Program-made: the position numbers and the translations under genes
Assembly (NCBI RefSeq): GCF_000622385.1
Contig: NZ_JASD01000008.1
Coordinates: forward strand, 3,038,001 to 3,102,000
Source: Sulfitobacter noctilucicola
GTDB taxonomy: Bacteria; Pseudomonadota; Alphaproteobacteria; Rhodobacterales; Rhodobacteraceae
Direction: 5' to 3'
DNA length: 64,000 nucleotides
The notes under the pieces: model-generated
The model's input: the letters and a program-made list of their open reading frames with translations, nothing else
Database searches by the model: none
What the model was told of the DNA's origin: nothing
Part shown: positions 50,708 through 59,207 of the stretch, in pieces
How positions within the stretch are numbered: the first letter of the stretch is position 1
Layout of the letters: each line of letters opens with the position of its first letter

Positions 50708-51865
50708 ATGAGAACAATCACAACGACCGCCGACCTTGCCGAATTTTGCCTTGAGGCAGCCAAGCACCCCTTTGTCACCATCGATACGGAATTCCTGCGC
50801 GAGCGGACTTATTATTCCAAGCTGTGCCTTGTGCAATTGGCGATGCCGGGGACCGATGACAGCAACGCGGTTTTGGTCGATCCTCTGGCTGAGGGTATTT
50901 CCCTTGAGCCGCTTTACGATCTTTACCGTGACACTTCGGTGGTCAAAGTCTTTCACGCCGCACGGCAGGATCTTGAGATCTTCTTTGTCGATGCGGGTGT
51001 GTTCCCGGAGCCACTGTTCGATACGCAAGTCGCGGCCATGGTCTGCGGATTTGGCGAGCAGGTGGGGTATGAGACACTGGTGCGCAAGATCTGCAATGAA
51101 GGTGTCGACAAGTCGTCACGGTTCACGGATTGGTCGCGGCGACCGCTGTCGGATGCTCAAAAGAAATATGCTTTGGCTGATGTCACGCACCTGCGCCAGA
51201 TTTACGAGTTTTTGTCTGCCAAGCTTGAGCAAAGCGGTCGCGGGCGGTGGGTTGCGGAAGAGCTGACGACCCTTACGTCGCCCGAGACCTATGTAACGGC
51301 ACCGCAGGACGCGTGGAAGCGGGTAAAGACACGGACGAATTCGCCGAAGTTTCTTAGCATCGTGCGCGAACTTGCGGCGTTTCGCGAGGAATATGCGCAA
51401 GGGCGCAATGTGCCGCGCAACCGCGTTTATAAAGATGATGCGTTGGTTGAGCTTGCCAGCCTAAAGCCATCAAATCATGAGGAACTTGGTCGTTCACGGC
51501 TGCTGCTTCGTGAGGCGCGCAAAGGAGAGATTGCGGACGGTATCCTGAAAGGGATCGCCGCCGGTATCGCGACCAAACCCGACAAGATGCCCAAGCCTGA
51601 TCGCAGCCGCGAAAAGCTGCAGGTCAATCCGGCTTTGGCCGATCTTTTGCGTGTGTTGTTAAAGGCCAAAACGGAAAAATCAGGGGTTGCGGCAAAGCTG
51701 ATTGCTCCTGCTTCCGACCTTGACGGGATCGCGGCTGGTATGCGCGATATACCTGCGTTGAAAGGATGGCGTCTTGAGGTTTTCGGCACCGATGCTCTAC
51801 GCCTGTGCGAAGGTAAGATCGCGCTGACTGCAAACGGCAATGATGTAGAAGTGGTCGAGGTCTGA
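50708..51865 (+). CDS. rnd: Ribonuclease D
   Basis: 385 aa. A 3'-5' exoribonuclease that trims tRNA precursors and other small RNAs. The DEDD nuclease motifs are IDTEFLRERTYYSKLCLVQLA (ExoI), VFHAARQDLEIFF (ExoII) and KKYALADVTHLRQIYEF (ExoIII, Tyr form). An HRDC domain follows (about 210-290; ...FREEYAQGRNVPRNRVYKDDALVELA), and a second HRDC-like stretch ends the chain. Length is normal. It is transcribed with the purines in direction but has a 93-bp gap after purN, so it may have its own promoter. Confidence 0.95.
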   Translation: MRTITTTADLAEFCLEAAKHPFVTIDTEFLRERTYYSKLCLVQLAMPGTDDSNAVLVDPLAEGISLEPLYDLYRDTSVVKVFHAARQDLEIFFVDAGVFPEPLFDTQVAAMVCGFGEQVGYETLVRKICNEGVDKSSRFTDWSRRPLSDAQKKYALADVTHLRQIYEFLSAKLEQSGRGRWVAEELTTLTSPETYVTAPQDAWKRVKTRTNSPKFLSIVRELAAFREEYAQGRNVPRNRVYKDDALVELASLKPSNHEELGRSRLLLREARKGEIADGILKGIAAGIATKPDKMPKPDRSREKLQVNPALADLLRVLLKAKTEKSGVAAKLIAPASDLDGIAAGMRDIPALKGWRLEVFGTDALRLCEGKIALTANGNDVEVVEV

Positions 51866-51892
51866 AGCCTGACCCCAACGGAGAAGAAACCC

Positions 51893-52240
51893 ATGACCGA
51901 GATTACACGTCACCATACAAACCAGCGCATGAGCCAGATCGTGACCCATAACGGCACGATCTATCTGGCGGGGCAGGTTGGCACAGCAGGTGCCAGTGTC
52001 GCGCAGCAAACGCAGGATTGTCTGGACCAGATCGACACGCTGCTGGCCGAAGTCGGCTCAGACAAGACACGCATTCTGCAGGCGGTGATCTGGTTGGCCG
52101 ATATGGCTGATTTCGCCGAGATGAACGGCGTCTGGGATGGCTGGGTCGCCGAAGGACATGCACCGGCACGTGCCTGCGGTGAAGCGAAACTGGCCAAGCC
52201 GGAGTTCACGGTAGAGATTATCATAACCGCTGCAGCCTAA
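51893..52240 (+). CDS. RidA-family protein (reactive enamine/imine deaminase)
   Basis: 115 aa. RidA-type proteins hydrolyse reactive enamines and imines from PLP enzymes. The fold shows as ITRHHTNQRMSQIVTHNGTIYLAGQVG, then TQDCLDQIDTLLAEVGSDKTRILQAVIWLADM, and a C-terminal GHAPARACGEAKLAKPEFTVEIIITAAA with a conserved Arg before Cys. Several RidA subgroups lack activity; the Arg is present here, which favours a functional enzyme. GGAGAAG lies about 7 nt before the ATG. Confidence 0.85.
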   Translation: MTEITRHHTNQRMSQIVTHNGTIYLAGQVGTAGASVAQQTQDCLDQIDTLLAEVGSDKTRILQAVIWLADMADFAEMNGVWDGWVAEGHAPARACGEAKLAKPEFTVEIIITAAA

Positions 52241-52254
52241 GCCGCAGCGTTACG

Positions 52255-52773
52255 TCAGCGGCGCGCTACCTGCGCGTTCAGCTGGCCCTCGACCCGAATG
52301 CGGCGCACACCGGCAAGCTGGCTGTCTGTGACGCGCCGCGCCGCAACAACTTCGCGGGTAGGTGGCGTGCCAACGGCCGTGTTTTGTGCCGGTCGCACGC
52401 CTTCAAGGCGGTAGGCCAGCACACCATCAACCGGTTCTTCGTCCTCGTTCTCGGGTGTAAGCTGCACTTCGTAAATGCCCTGACGTGCGGCAAGACCCGT
52501 GGCGCGGATGATGGCACCGCCGGGAACACGCTCGACCGTCAAGTTGGTGACTTGCTCAAACGGGCGGCCCGCATAAATCACTGGTTCATTTCGCTTATTT
52601 GAGAACAACCCGCCGCCCTGCGGTATCAGGGGGTTGGTATTTACTTCCCGCTCCACAGGGACCGATCGCGACTGGCCGAACCAGTTGAACGGGTTCACGC
52701 GGCTCTCGCGGACGGAGGCACAGGCCGTCAAAGTCATGGCCGCGGCAAGGATCAGGGGAAGGGTCTTGGGCAT
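52255..52773 (-). CDS. Putative lipoprotein
   Basis: 172 aa with a lipobox: MPKTLPLILAAAMTLTACA, so the mature protein is likely lipid-anchored at Cys18. The mature part has RESRVNPFNWFGQSR near the N-terminus and a beta-rich C-terminal domain (about 60-165). This matches a conserved alphaproteobacterial type of unknown function. It is convergent to the RidA gene and divergent from sufE. Confidence 0.75.
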   Translation of the reverse strand: MPKTLPLILAAAMTLTACASVRESRVNPFNWFGQSRSVPVEREVNTNPLIPQGGGLFSNKRNEPVIYAGRPFEQVTNLTVERVPGGAIIRATGLAARQGIYEVQLTPENEDEEPVDGVLAYRLEGVRPAQNTAVGTPPTREVVAARRVTDSQLAGVRRIRVEGQLNAQVARR

Positions 52774-52896
52774 GGGGGTCGCCTTGGGAAATACTGTCGT
52801 GATTTGACTATCCTATTGCGCCAAGTTTGGGAAGGGGCTGGACCTTTGGTGGCCACGCTCCTACCTCATGGGCAACCAAGCAGAGGAACCCAAGCA

Positions 52897-53307
52897 ATGG
52901 CCAACGCCGCCTTCGAAGAACTTGTCGAGGATTTCGAGTTTCTGGACGACTGGGAAGACCGGTATCGCCATGTGATCGATCAGGGTAAATCGATGGACGC
53001 ACTGGAGGAGGCATTGAGAGTCCCCGCTACCAAGGTCGATGGCTGTGCCTCTCAGGTTTGGCTGCACGCGCAGGTGGAGGATGGAAAGCTGCATTTCGAC
53101 GGCGCGTCGGACGCGATGATCGTATCCGGTCTGATTGCGGTACTGCGCACACTGTATAACGGTCTCACGCCAGCCGAGGTGCTCGCTGTAGATGCGCGGG
53201 CGGAGATGGGGCGCTTGGGCTTGAACGATCATTTATCGGCACAACGCTCCAACGGTTTGACAGCGATGATAGAGCGGGTGCGCGAAACAGCCGCGGCAGT
53301 GAAATGA
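52897..53307 (+). CDS. sufE: SufE family Fe-S/sulfur transfer protein
   Basis: 136 aa from the ATG at 52897 (AGAGG is 9-13 nt upstream); the frame upstream to 52804 is non-coding in character. SufE takes persulfide sulfur from SufS cysteine desulfurase for iron-sulfur cluster assembly. The catalytic Cys is in TKVDGCASQVWLHA. The domain is typical: LVEDFEFLDDWEDRYRHVIDQG at the start and LGLNDHLSAQRSNGLTAMIERVRE at the end. The rest of suf is not in the window. Confidence 0.93.
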   Translation: MANAAFEELVEDFEFLDDWEDRYRHVIDQGKSMDALEEALRVPATKVDGCASQVWLHAQVEDGKLHFDGASDAMIVSGLIAVLRTLYNGLTPAEVLAVDARAEMGRLGLNDHLSAQRSNGLTAMIERVRETAAAVK

Positions 53308-53394
53308 ATTGTCTTGTGGCAGGTCAAAGGCCAATTTGAGCCCAGAGCGACGCAAATTTGAGGGGGCGTGTCCCGCCACCGGGTGGTACGCGCA

Positions 53395-53661
53395 TCAACT
53401 TGTGTTGAGCACCACGACAAGAATGATGATGGTCCCGACAACGACCGAGAGCACACCGGCAATCCGTATGAATACCCTACCAAAGGACATCGAACGCGCA
53501 TCAAACTTTGGAAATTTCTCTTTGTAAAACCGACGGATTGGATCGATTTCAAGAGTTTTTCTGTCAGTTTCCTGCCAAACTGACCTTTTTGAAGCAAAGA
53601 TAAAGACAGCTCCGACGATGACCATCACCCAACCAAATGCAAATGGGAAAAACTGGTTCAA
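53395..53661 (-). CDS. Small two-helix membrane protein
   Basis: 88 aa, MNQFFPFAFGWVMVIVGAVFIFASKR to the final VLSVVVGTIIILVVVLNTS, with membrane helices at about 8-24 and 66-86 separated by a charged 40-residue loop. No family recognised. It lies between sufE and the DUF1638 gene; the base composition is less GC-rich than the neighbours. The gap 53662-53778 shows nothing. Function unknown. Confidence 0.55.
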   Translation of the reverse strand: MNQFFPFAFGWVMVIVGAVFIFASKRSVWQETDRKTLEIDPIRRFYKEKFPKFDARSMSFGRVFIRIAGVLSVVVGTIIILVVVLNTS

Positions 53662-53778
53662 ATGCTGTTCTCGCGCCAGTCAGAACCACTGGCGTTGCTC
53701 TGAATAAGCTCCATGCATTGCGCAACAGATGGTGCCCGGCAGATCCCGTAGACGTATTGCGACGAGCCGGTAGAACGA

Positions 53779-54414
53779 TCAAAGTGTCTCAAGAACAGTC
53801 CCTAAATCTCCGTATCCGGTAAACCGGCGCTCGAATTTTAACCCTAATCGCACAGCGCAGGATTCGGCCTTAGCCGTCAGTGCCGGATCATCCGTCTGGG
53901 CCTGATAGATCAGCTTTTCATAGTTGCCGAAATACATATCACGCAGATCAGGATGGCGATCCAACCCCATGGGTTTCCACACAAATGCGTCGAACTGGCG
54001 GACGAGAAAATCGGTGAGATAGAAGCTGGTGAATTCCTGATCCGCCTTTGCAGCAAAGGCATCGTTACCCTCAAAAATGCTGTAGCAGTGGGGGCCGGCA
54101 ATCATCTGCACGCCCATCTCTGCGCAGGCCGTCGCTAACAGCCCACCGGTGCCACAGTCCGCGTAGACGACAAAGATGTCGTCGTAATTTTCGCGATGTT
54201 TTGCGACCGCCGCGCGGACCTCTTCGGTGATCTTTTCGGGGTAGAGGTGAAGCTTGGCGGGCAGACAGGTGAGGTCGAGGTGGGTCCAGCCATTCATCGC
54301 CTTGAGGTCAAGGATTTCACGCGCCAGCGCACCGCAGGCGATCAGCAGGATGCGACCCGCACGGCCTTCCAGCGGCAGACCTTCGTCGGTCAGCTCTGTA
54401 TCGGTCGGGATCAC
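53779..54414 (-). CDS. DUF1638 protein, putative partner in corrinoid-dependent methionine synthesis
   Basis: 211 aa starting at GTG 54414, which overlaps the stop of a 51-aa membrane protein (GTGA). Conserved pieces include ILLIACGALAREILDLKAMNGW, LTCLPAKLHLYPEKI, YADCGTGGLL and FVWKPMGLDRHPDLRDMYF. DUF1638 proteins occur beside corrinoid and methyltransferase genes, and here a corrinoid protein and a homocysteine methyltransferase lie in the same neighbourhood. I infer a role with cobalamin, for example reactivating or handling the cofactor; no direct sign is visible. The Cys pair in ADCGTGG may bind metal. Confidence 0.72.
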   Translation of the reverse strand: MIPTDTELTDEGLPLEGRAGRILLIACGALAREILDLKAMNGWTHLDLTCLPAKLHLYPEKITEEVRAAVAKHRENYDDIFVVYADCGTGGLLATACAEMGVQMIAGPHCYSIFEGNDAFAAKADQEFTSFYLTDFLVRQFDAFVWKPMGLDRHPDLRDMYFGNYEKLIYQAQTDDPALTAKAESCAVRLGLKFERRFTGYGDLGTVLETL

Positions 54415-54566
54415 CGGCGCAGATAGGCGACAAGAACTGCCGCGATCATAAACAAGGGTAGTGTGACAAGCATGAGCGCCGGTCCGCCAAAGCTTAGCGT
54501 CCAGATGGTGAGCGCGGCTGCGGTGAGTGCGCCAATGAAGATGACTGCGAATTGGGGTAGGGGCAT
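54411..54566 (-). CDS. 51-aa membrane protein coupled to DUF1638
   Basis: MPLPQFAVIFIGALTAAAL at the N-terminus and a second hydrophobic stretch (LMLVTLPLFMIAAVLVAYL) near the end, so two short membrane helices. AGAGGA lies 6-8 nt before the ATG and the stop overlaps the DUF1638 GTG, so the gene is well supported. It could tether the DUF1638 protein or be a co-translated accessory; no family is known to me. It is too short to be found by length-based gene callers. Confidence 0.6.
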   Translation of the reverse strand: MPLPQFAVIFIGALTAAALTIWTLSFGGPALMLVTLPLFMIAAVLVAYLRR

Positions 54567-54608
54567 GATATGTCCTCTCTGGTCCTAAGATAGGGATGAC
54601 ACCACGTA

Positions 54609-54638
54609 AGAAAAAGGCCCCACCGGTGGTGAGGCCTT
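54609..54638 (-). terminator. Terminator after the corrinoid protein gene
   Basis: 11-bp stem with one mismatch (54614-54624 and 54628-54638, 3-nt loop); in the leftward direction it is followed by TTTTT-C-TT. It lies 27 bp after the corrinoid gene stop and 43 bp before the small membrane protein start, so the DUF1638 unit would need its own promoter in that short gap or read-through. Confidence 0.75.
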
Positions 54639-54664
54639 GCCAGTGTTTTGTCAGCCAGCAAGAC

Positions 54665-55366
54665 TTAAGCCGATTTGGCCTGATTGTGCTTGCGCGCCAT
54701 CCATTCCTTGGCTGTCTCGACCGCAACAGCCGCGTCACGACAATAGGCGTCGGCCCCGATGGCCTTGCCGAATTCTTCGTTCAGGGGCGCACCGCCGACC
54801 AGAACGATATAATCATCGCGGATGCCCTGTTCGACCATCGTGTCGATCACGACCTTCATATAAGGCATTGTGGTGGTCAGCAGGGCGGACATACCAATGA
54901 TATCAGCGCCTTCGCGGTCCAGTGCTTCAAGGTAATTCTCAACCGGATTGTTGATGCCCAGATCAACTACTTCAAACCCGGCACCTTCCATCATCATCCC
55001 GACAAGGTTCTTGCCGATGTCGTGGATGTCGCCTTTGACGGTGCCGATAACCATCTTGCCAACGCGGGGCGCACCTGTTTCGGCCAGAAGGGGCTTGAGG
55101 ATGGCCATGCCACCCTTCATCGCGTTGGCGGCGAGTAGCACTTCGGGCACAAACAAGATGCCATCGCGGAAGTCGGCTCCGACAATTGTCATGCCTCCCA
55201 CAAGCGCTTTCGTCAAAATGTCGTAAGGTTCCCACTTGCGTTCCAGCAGGATATTCACGCCTTCTTCGATCTCTTCCTTGAGGCCGTCGTAGAGGTCGTC
55301 AAACATCTGTTGGACAAGCTCTTCGTCATCCAGCTCCGAAAGGATGATCTCGTCTTCATCTGACAT
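54665..55366 (-). CDS. Corrinoid (B12-binding) protein of a split methionine synthase-type system
   Basis: 233 aa. A four-helix cap domain (about 1-95) is followed by the Rossmann-like cobalamin domain with the classic DxHxxG motif in GDIHDIGKNLVGMM (about 112-125), SALLTTT (about 150) and VLVGGAPLNEEFGK (about 183). It matches the B12-binding part of MetH and MtbC/MtaC-type proteins, without a methyltransferase domain. The protein would shuttle a methyl group between a donor methyltransferase and a homocysteine methyltransferase such as the one at 58160. No donor or reactivation domain is present in the chain. Confidence 0.85.
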   Translation of the reverse strand: MSDEDEIILSELDDEELVQQMFDDLYDGLKEEIEEGVNILLERKWEPYDILTKALVGGMTIVGADFRDGILFVPEVLLAANAMKGGMAILKPLLAETGAPRVGKMVIGTVKGDIHDIGKNLVGMMMEGAGFEVVDLGINNPVENYLEALDREGADIIGMSALLTTTMPYMKVVIDTMVEQGIRDDYIVLVGGAPLNEEFGKAIGADAYCRDAAVAVETAKEWMARKHNQAKSA

Positions 55367-55567
55367 GGCGTGTTTCCTTTTGCTTCAAACACTGCGGGCC
55401 GTTTTGTCTTTTTGTCACGGAAAGCGGCTGATTGGTACGCAAATTGCGACATAGGTTGCGGATTTTGCGGCGCATTTTTCTCACGAAGAACATGAATTTT
55501 CTGCATATCGGTAAGGGGATACGGAATAGCGCTTTGCTGTGTTCTTATTTTGTTCTATTTGTAGGAA

Positions 55568-56644
55568 ATGGATAACGAAGCGCTCACGTCAAAGATCAAG
55601 GGCCGCGCGGCGGGCAGCAATCACGCCGGACGGTACGAACGCTATGCGCGTGTGGCCGAAGATGACGGCTGGGCGCGGGAAGAAGAGTTACCTGTTTTAC
55701 GCACTACAACGCAGGTGGAACTGCCGCGCAGTATGATCACCTATAACAAGTCACCGGATTTGCCGTTCGACAGGTCGATCAACCCTTATCGCGGGTGTGA
55801 GCATGGCTGCGTCTATTGTTTCGCACGTCCTTCCCATGCGTATCTGGGGCTATCGCCCGGGCTGGATTTCGAGACGCAGCTTATCGCACGAACAGAGGCA
55901 CCCGAGGTGTTGCGCCGTGATCTGGCTGCCCGCAAATACAAAGTGGCACCCATCGCCATCGGGACAAACACCGATCCATACCAACCGATTGAGAAAAAAC
56001 ATGAAATCATGCGCGAATGTCTGAAGGTGCTGGCGGATACCGGACATCCCGTAGCGATTGTCACCAAGGGCAGTCTCATTGAGCGAGATATTGATATACT
56101 GGCTCCCATGGCACAGCGCGGGCTGGTGCGGGTCGGGATATCTGTCACAACGCTGGATGCAACGCTCAGCCGCTTGATGGAACCACGGGCACCAGCACCA
56201 GCACGGCGTCTGGGGGTGATCCGGCGGCTGTCACAGGCAGGCATTCCCGTGCGCGTCATGGCGTCACCGATGATCCCTGCGCTCACGGATCCCGAGCTTG
56301 AGGCGATCCTGGGTGCAGGGCGCGACGCCGGTGCGCGCACTGCGAGCTGGATCATGTTGCGACTGCCGCAAGAGGTCTCACCGCTGGTGCAAGAGTGGTT
56401 GGCGCAGCACTATCCGGACCGCGCAGAGCGGATCATGAACCGATTGAGGGATATGCACGGGGGCAAGGCGTACGACGCGACATGGCATCGCCGCATGCGT
56501 GGCGAGGGGCCATACGCCGAAATGGTCGCACAGCGGTTCAATGTGGCCATCAAACGGTTGGGGCTGAAGACGAACGCGCCCCCGATGCGCTGCGACCTGT
56601 TTCGCGCGCCCGTGCTGCCGGGCGCACAGATGTCGTTGTTTTGA
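55568..56644 (+). CDS. PA0069-family radical SAM protein
   Basis: 358 aa. The [4Fe-4S] motif CEHGCVYCFARP (C-x3-C-x2-C, about residue 76) follows INPYRG, a hallmark of the PA0069/Rv2578c subfamily. The remaining ~250 residues form the TIM-barrel-like core. Function of the family is not firmly established; it resembles spore photoproduct-lyase-like DNA repair enzymes in part. It is divergent from the corrinoid gene with a 200-bp gap that should contain both promoters; no operator is visible. Confidence 0.85.
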   Translation: MDNEALTSKIKGRAAGSNHAGRYERYARVAEDDGWAREEELPVLRTTTQVELPRSMITYNKSPDLPFDRSINPYRGCEHGCVYCFARPSHAYLGLSPGLDFETQLIARTEAPEVLRRDLAARKYKVAPIAIGTNTDPYQPIEKKHEIMRECLKVLADTGHPVAIVTKGSLIERDIDILAPMAQRGLVRVGISVTTLDATLSRLMEPRAPAPARRLGVIRRLSQAGIPVRVMASPMIPALTDPELEAILGAGRDAGARTASWIMLRLPQEVSPLVQEWLAQHYPDRAERIMNRLRDMHGGKAYDATWHRRMRGEGPYAEMVAQRFNVAIKRLGLKTNAPPMRCDLFRAPVLPGAQMSLF

Positions 56645-56699
56645 CAGATGGACCGCGACACGGGCCTACATGCCGCGATCCTTTGATACGCGTGACGGC

Positions 56700-57902
56700 T
56701 CAACCTACGACGTTGAAGTCCGGACCGTAGGGGAACCCCGTGATATTATCATTGCCATCTTCAGTGATGACCAGAATGTCATGTTCGCGATAACCACCGG
56801 CACCCGGCGTTCCTTCAGGCACAGTCAACATCGGCTCCATTGAGATGACCATCCCGGGCTCCAACACTGTGTCGATATCTTCGCGCAGCTCCAGTCCAGC
56901 CTCTCGTCCGTAGTAGTGCGATAGGATGCCGAACGAATGACCATAGCCGAAGGTGCGGTATTTCAGCAGGTCTCGCTCCGCAAAGAAGGTGTTGATCTCA
57001 TCGGTTATCGCGGCACAGCTTGCACCCGGTTTCAACAGATTGATGCCCAACTCATGCGCTGCGACATTTGCCTCCCAGATTTTCAGGCTTTCTGCGTCGA
57101 CCGTCTCGACGAACATCGTCCGTTCCAATGCGGTATAGTAGCCGCTGATCATCGGAAAGGTGTTCAGGCTGAGGATATCGCCGGCACGCAGCACGCGAGA
57201 GGTAACGGGGTTGTGCGCTCCGTCGGTATTGATGCCGGACTGGAACCAGACCCAAGTGTCACGGTATTCTGCATCCGGAAAGCGTCTGGCGATCTCAAGC
57301 TCCATCGCATCGCGTCCGGCCATTGCGACATCAATCTCGCGGGTGCCCGCTTTGATCGCGTCCTTGATGGCAAAGCCACCCACATCCGCCACCTGAGCAC
57401 AGGCGCGGATCAGGCCAATTTCTGCGGCAGATTTATGCATGCGTTGGCCCATGGTCATGGGTGCCACATCGACAGTGGACGCGGGTGACAGAAAGCCGTC
57501 CAGAAGCAACTTTTGTGCGAGCGTCAGATGGTCTGCCTCATATCCGAGGGTACCACCCGTGCCGGTCACAGACAGAATGGCCCGCCAGTAGTTATTCCGC
57601 TGCCAGTCGGTATAGGTGATGTTGTCCCCATAGCTGCGCCGCCATGGCTGTGCAGCATCGATCCCGGCGCTGATGGTTACGGCATCCGTCGGGGTCACGA
57701 CCAACGCGTAGGGACGACCAAATGCGCAATACAGAAACCCCGAATAATAGGCGACGTTGTGCATCGAGGTCAGAACGCAAGCCTCAATACCATCATCGGC
57801 CATATTGGCCCGCAGTTTTGTCAGACGTTTTTCGTACTCTTGGGGTGCAAAGGGAAGCGTCTTCTCCCCTTGATGGAAGCGGTAGTATTCCGGACGATCC
57901 AT
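56700..57902 (-). CDS. Creatinase (creatine amidinohydrolase)
   Basis: 400 aa. It hydrolyses creatine to sarcosine and urea. The sequence matches Pseudomonas-type creatinase closely along its length: TSMHNVAYYSGFLYCAFGRPYALVV, DAAQPWRRSYGDNITYTDWQRNNYW, the active-site region MDTWTWFQSGINTDGAHNPV-type stretch at about 217-235, SGYYTALERTMF, FGYGHSFGILSHYYGREAGLELREDIDTVLEPGM and the final GYREHDILV. Like other creatinases it keeps the pita-bread fold of M24 metallopeptidases. Sarcosine would feed one-carbon metabolism beside the homocysteine methyltransferase. A hairpin covers the ribosome-binding site. Confidence 0.9.
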   Translation of the reverse strand: MDRPEYYRFHQGEKTLPFAPQEYEKRLTKLRANMADDGIEACVLTSMHNVAYYSGFLYCAFGRPYALVVTPTDAVTISAGIDAAQPWRRSYGDNITYTDWQRNNYWRAILSVTGTGGTLGYEADHLTLAQKLLLDGFLSPASTVDVAPMTMGQRMHKSAAEIGLIRACAQVADVGGFAIKDAIKAGTREIDVAMAGRDAMELEIARRFPDAEYRDTWVWFQSGINTDGAHNPVTSRVLRAGDILSLNTFPMISGYYTALERTMFVETVDAESLKIWEANVAAHELGINLLKPGASCAAITDEINTFFAERDLLKYRTFGYGHSFGILSHYYGREAGLELREDIDTVLEPGMVISMEPMLTVPEGTPGAGGYREHDILVITEDGNDNITGFPYGPDFNVVG

Positions 57903-57907
57903 GACAT

Positions 57908-57947
57908 GGCTCCTTCATCGGCTTGCCGATATGCGCGCGAAGGAGCC
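57908..57947 (-). promoter_or_regulatory. Hairpin sequestering the creatinase ribosome-binding site
   Basis: Perfect 9-bp outer arms (GGCTCCTTC and GAAGGAGCC in the leftward sense) enclose an inner perfect stem ATCGGC/GCCGAT with an AA loop; 8 unpaired bases separate the stems on one side only. The 3' outer arm is the Shine-Dalgarno AAGGAG, 7 nt before the creatinase ATG at 57902. Folding would block ribosome entry; an RNA- or ligand-driven switch is inferred. Confidence 0.65.
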
Positions 57948-58159
57948 GAACTCCCCCGGCCGCGCAAGCGGCAAAGAAAAGTCCCGGCGTTCAGGAAGGT
58001 GAATAAGGGTTTGCATTTGCATGCTGGCGACGCCATCGCCGACCCTGCATGCTTCATGGACGAGGAGGCAGGCCGTTGGCAAGCAAAACCTGCTCGCTAC
58101 CTTGACCTGCCGGATCAGCCGCCCTGATAACTGAAGGCAGTCATAGCGGTTGTCTTGGT

Positions 58160-59173
58160 TCAGCCTCTACGGCGACCACGGCGCGGTGCCCGCACGGGGC
58201 CTTCGCCATCGGTGCCATCGCTGGCAGACGAAAAATCACCCAACGCCGCTTTGATCTCGTCGAGCTCTGGCGCAGCGCCTTTGACGGTTGTGTCCAGTGC
58301 TTCACGCATGGCCTGCAAGTGAACAGGCATCGTGCCGCAACAGCCGCCGATGACAGATGCACCACAGTTGCGGGCAAGTACCGCGTATTGAGCCATCAAT
58401 TCAGGCGTGCCGTCATAGTGGATGTGGCCTTCGACATACTTGGGAATACCCGCGTTGCCTTTCGAAATAATGGGGCGGGTGCTGCCTTTGCCGGCAAACC
58501 CCAAAACCGTGCGCAGCAGATCGGCTGCACCTGTGCCGCAGTTGGCGCCGTATGCGATGGGCGCATTGTCGAGCCCTTCGACCAGATCGACCATGCCTTC
58601 AGATGTCACTCCCATCATCGTACGGCCAGCGGTGTCAAAGCTCATCGTGCCACACCATGGCAGGCCCGCCAGCGCAAAGCCTTCGGCGGCGGCCTTGTAT
58701 TCCTCAGCGGCGCTGATCGTCTCCAGCCAGCCGATATCCGCACCGCCTGCTTTCAGACCATCTGCGGTCTCGTGGAACATTTCGACAGCGGATGAATGGC
58801 TCAGCGTGCCGACGGGTTCCATAATCTCTCCGGTCGGGCCGACAGAGCCTGCAACGATAACTTTGCGGCCTGCGGTGTCGGCCACTTCGCGGCCCAGTTC
58901 AGCTGCAACGCGGCTCAACTCATGCGCCCGCTTTTCAGCGTTGTGCAGCTTGAGGCGGGATGCGTTGGCTCCAAAACTGTTGGTCAGGAACAGATCACTT
59001 CCCGCATCCACCGCACCTTTATAGAGCGCGATGATGTTCTTTGGCTTATCTGTGTTCCACAATTCAGGCGGATCACCAGCCATAAGGCCCATGTTGAACA
59101 GATTGGTACCTGTGGCACCGTCTGCCAGAAGAAAGCCTTTTTCGGCCAAGAGGTCGCTGAATGCATTGGTCAT
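58160..59173 (-). CDS. bmt: Homocysteine S-methyltransferase (BHMT/MetH N-terminal type)
   Basis: 337 aa from the ATG at 59173 (MTNAFSDLLAEKGFLLADGATGTNLFNMG); the frame continues 27 codons upstream without family similarity. It methylates homocysteine to methionine. Zinc ligands are Cys in GANCGTG (about 200) and the pair in GGCCGTMPVH (about 280). In related Rhodobacterales the same gene is annotated as betaine-homocysteine or corrinoid-dependent methyltransferase. The corrinoid protein at 54665 would be its likely methyl carrier. The C-terminal tail is Arg-rich. The 257-bp gap before the creatinase start (57903-58159) holds the hairpin listed separately. Confidence 0.85.
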   Translation of the reverse strand: MTNAFSDLLAEKGFLLADGATGTNLFNMGLMAGDPPELWNTDKPKNIIALYKGAVDAGSDLFLTNSFGANASRLKLHNAEKRAHELSRVAAELGREVADTAGRKVIVAGSVGPTGEIMEPVGTLSHSSAVEMFHETADGLKAGGADIGWLETISAAEEYKAAAEGFALAGLPWCGTMSFDTAGRTMMGVTSEGMVDLVEGLDNAPIAYGANCGTGAADLLRTVLGFAGKGSTRPIISKGNAGIPKYVEGHIHYDGTPELMAQYAVLARNCGASVIGGCCGTMPVHLQAMREALDTTVKGAAPELDEIKAALGDFSSASDGTDGEGPVRAPRRGRRRG

Positions 59174-59207
59174 GGGAACGCCCGATCCTGTTTCTGCGCG
59201 AGGCCTG

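Noticed and set aside
56700-57902. DMSP lyase DddP (also an M24-fold protein, common in Roseobacters)
   Set aside because: The sequence follows Pseudomonas-type creatinase over its full length, and lacks the DddP pattern and its longer N-terminus.
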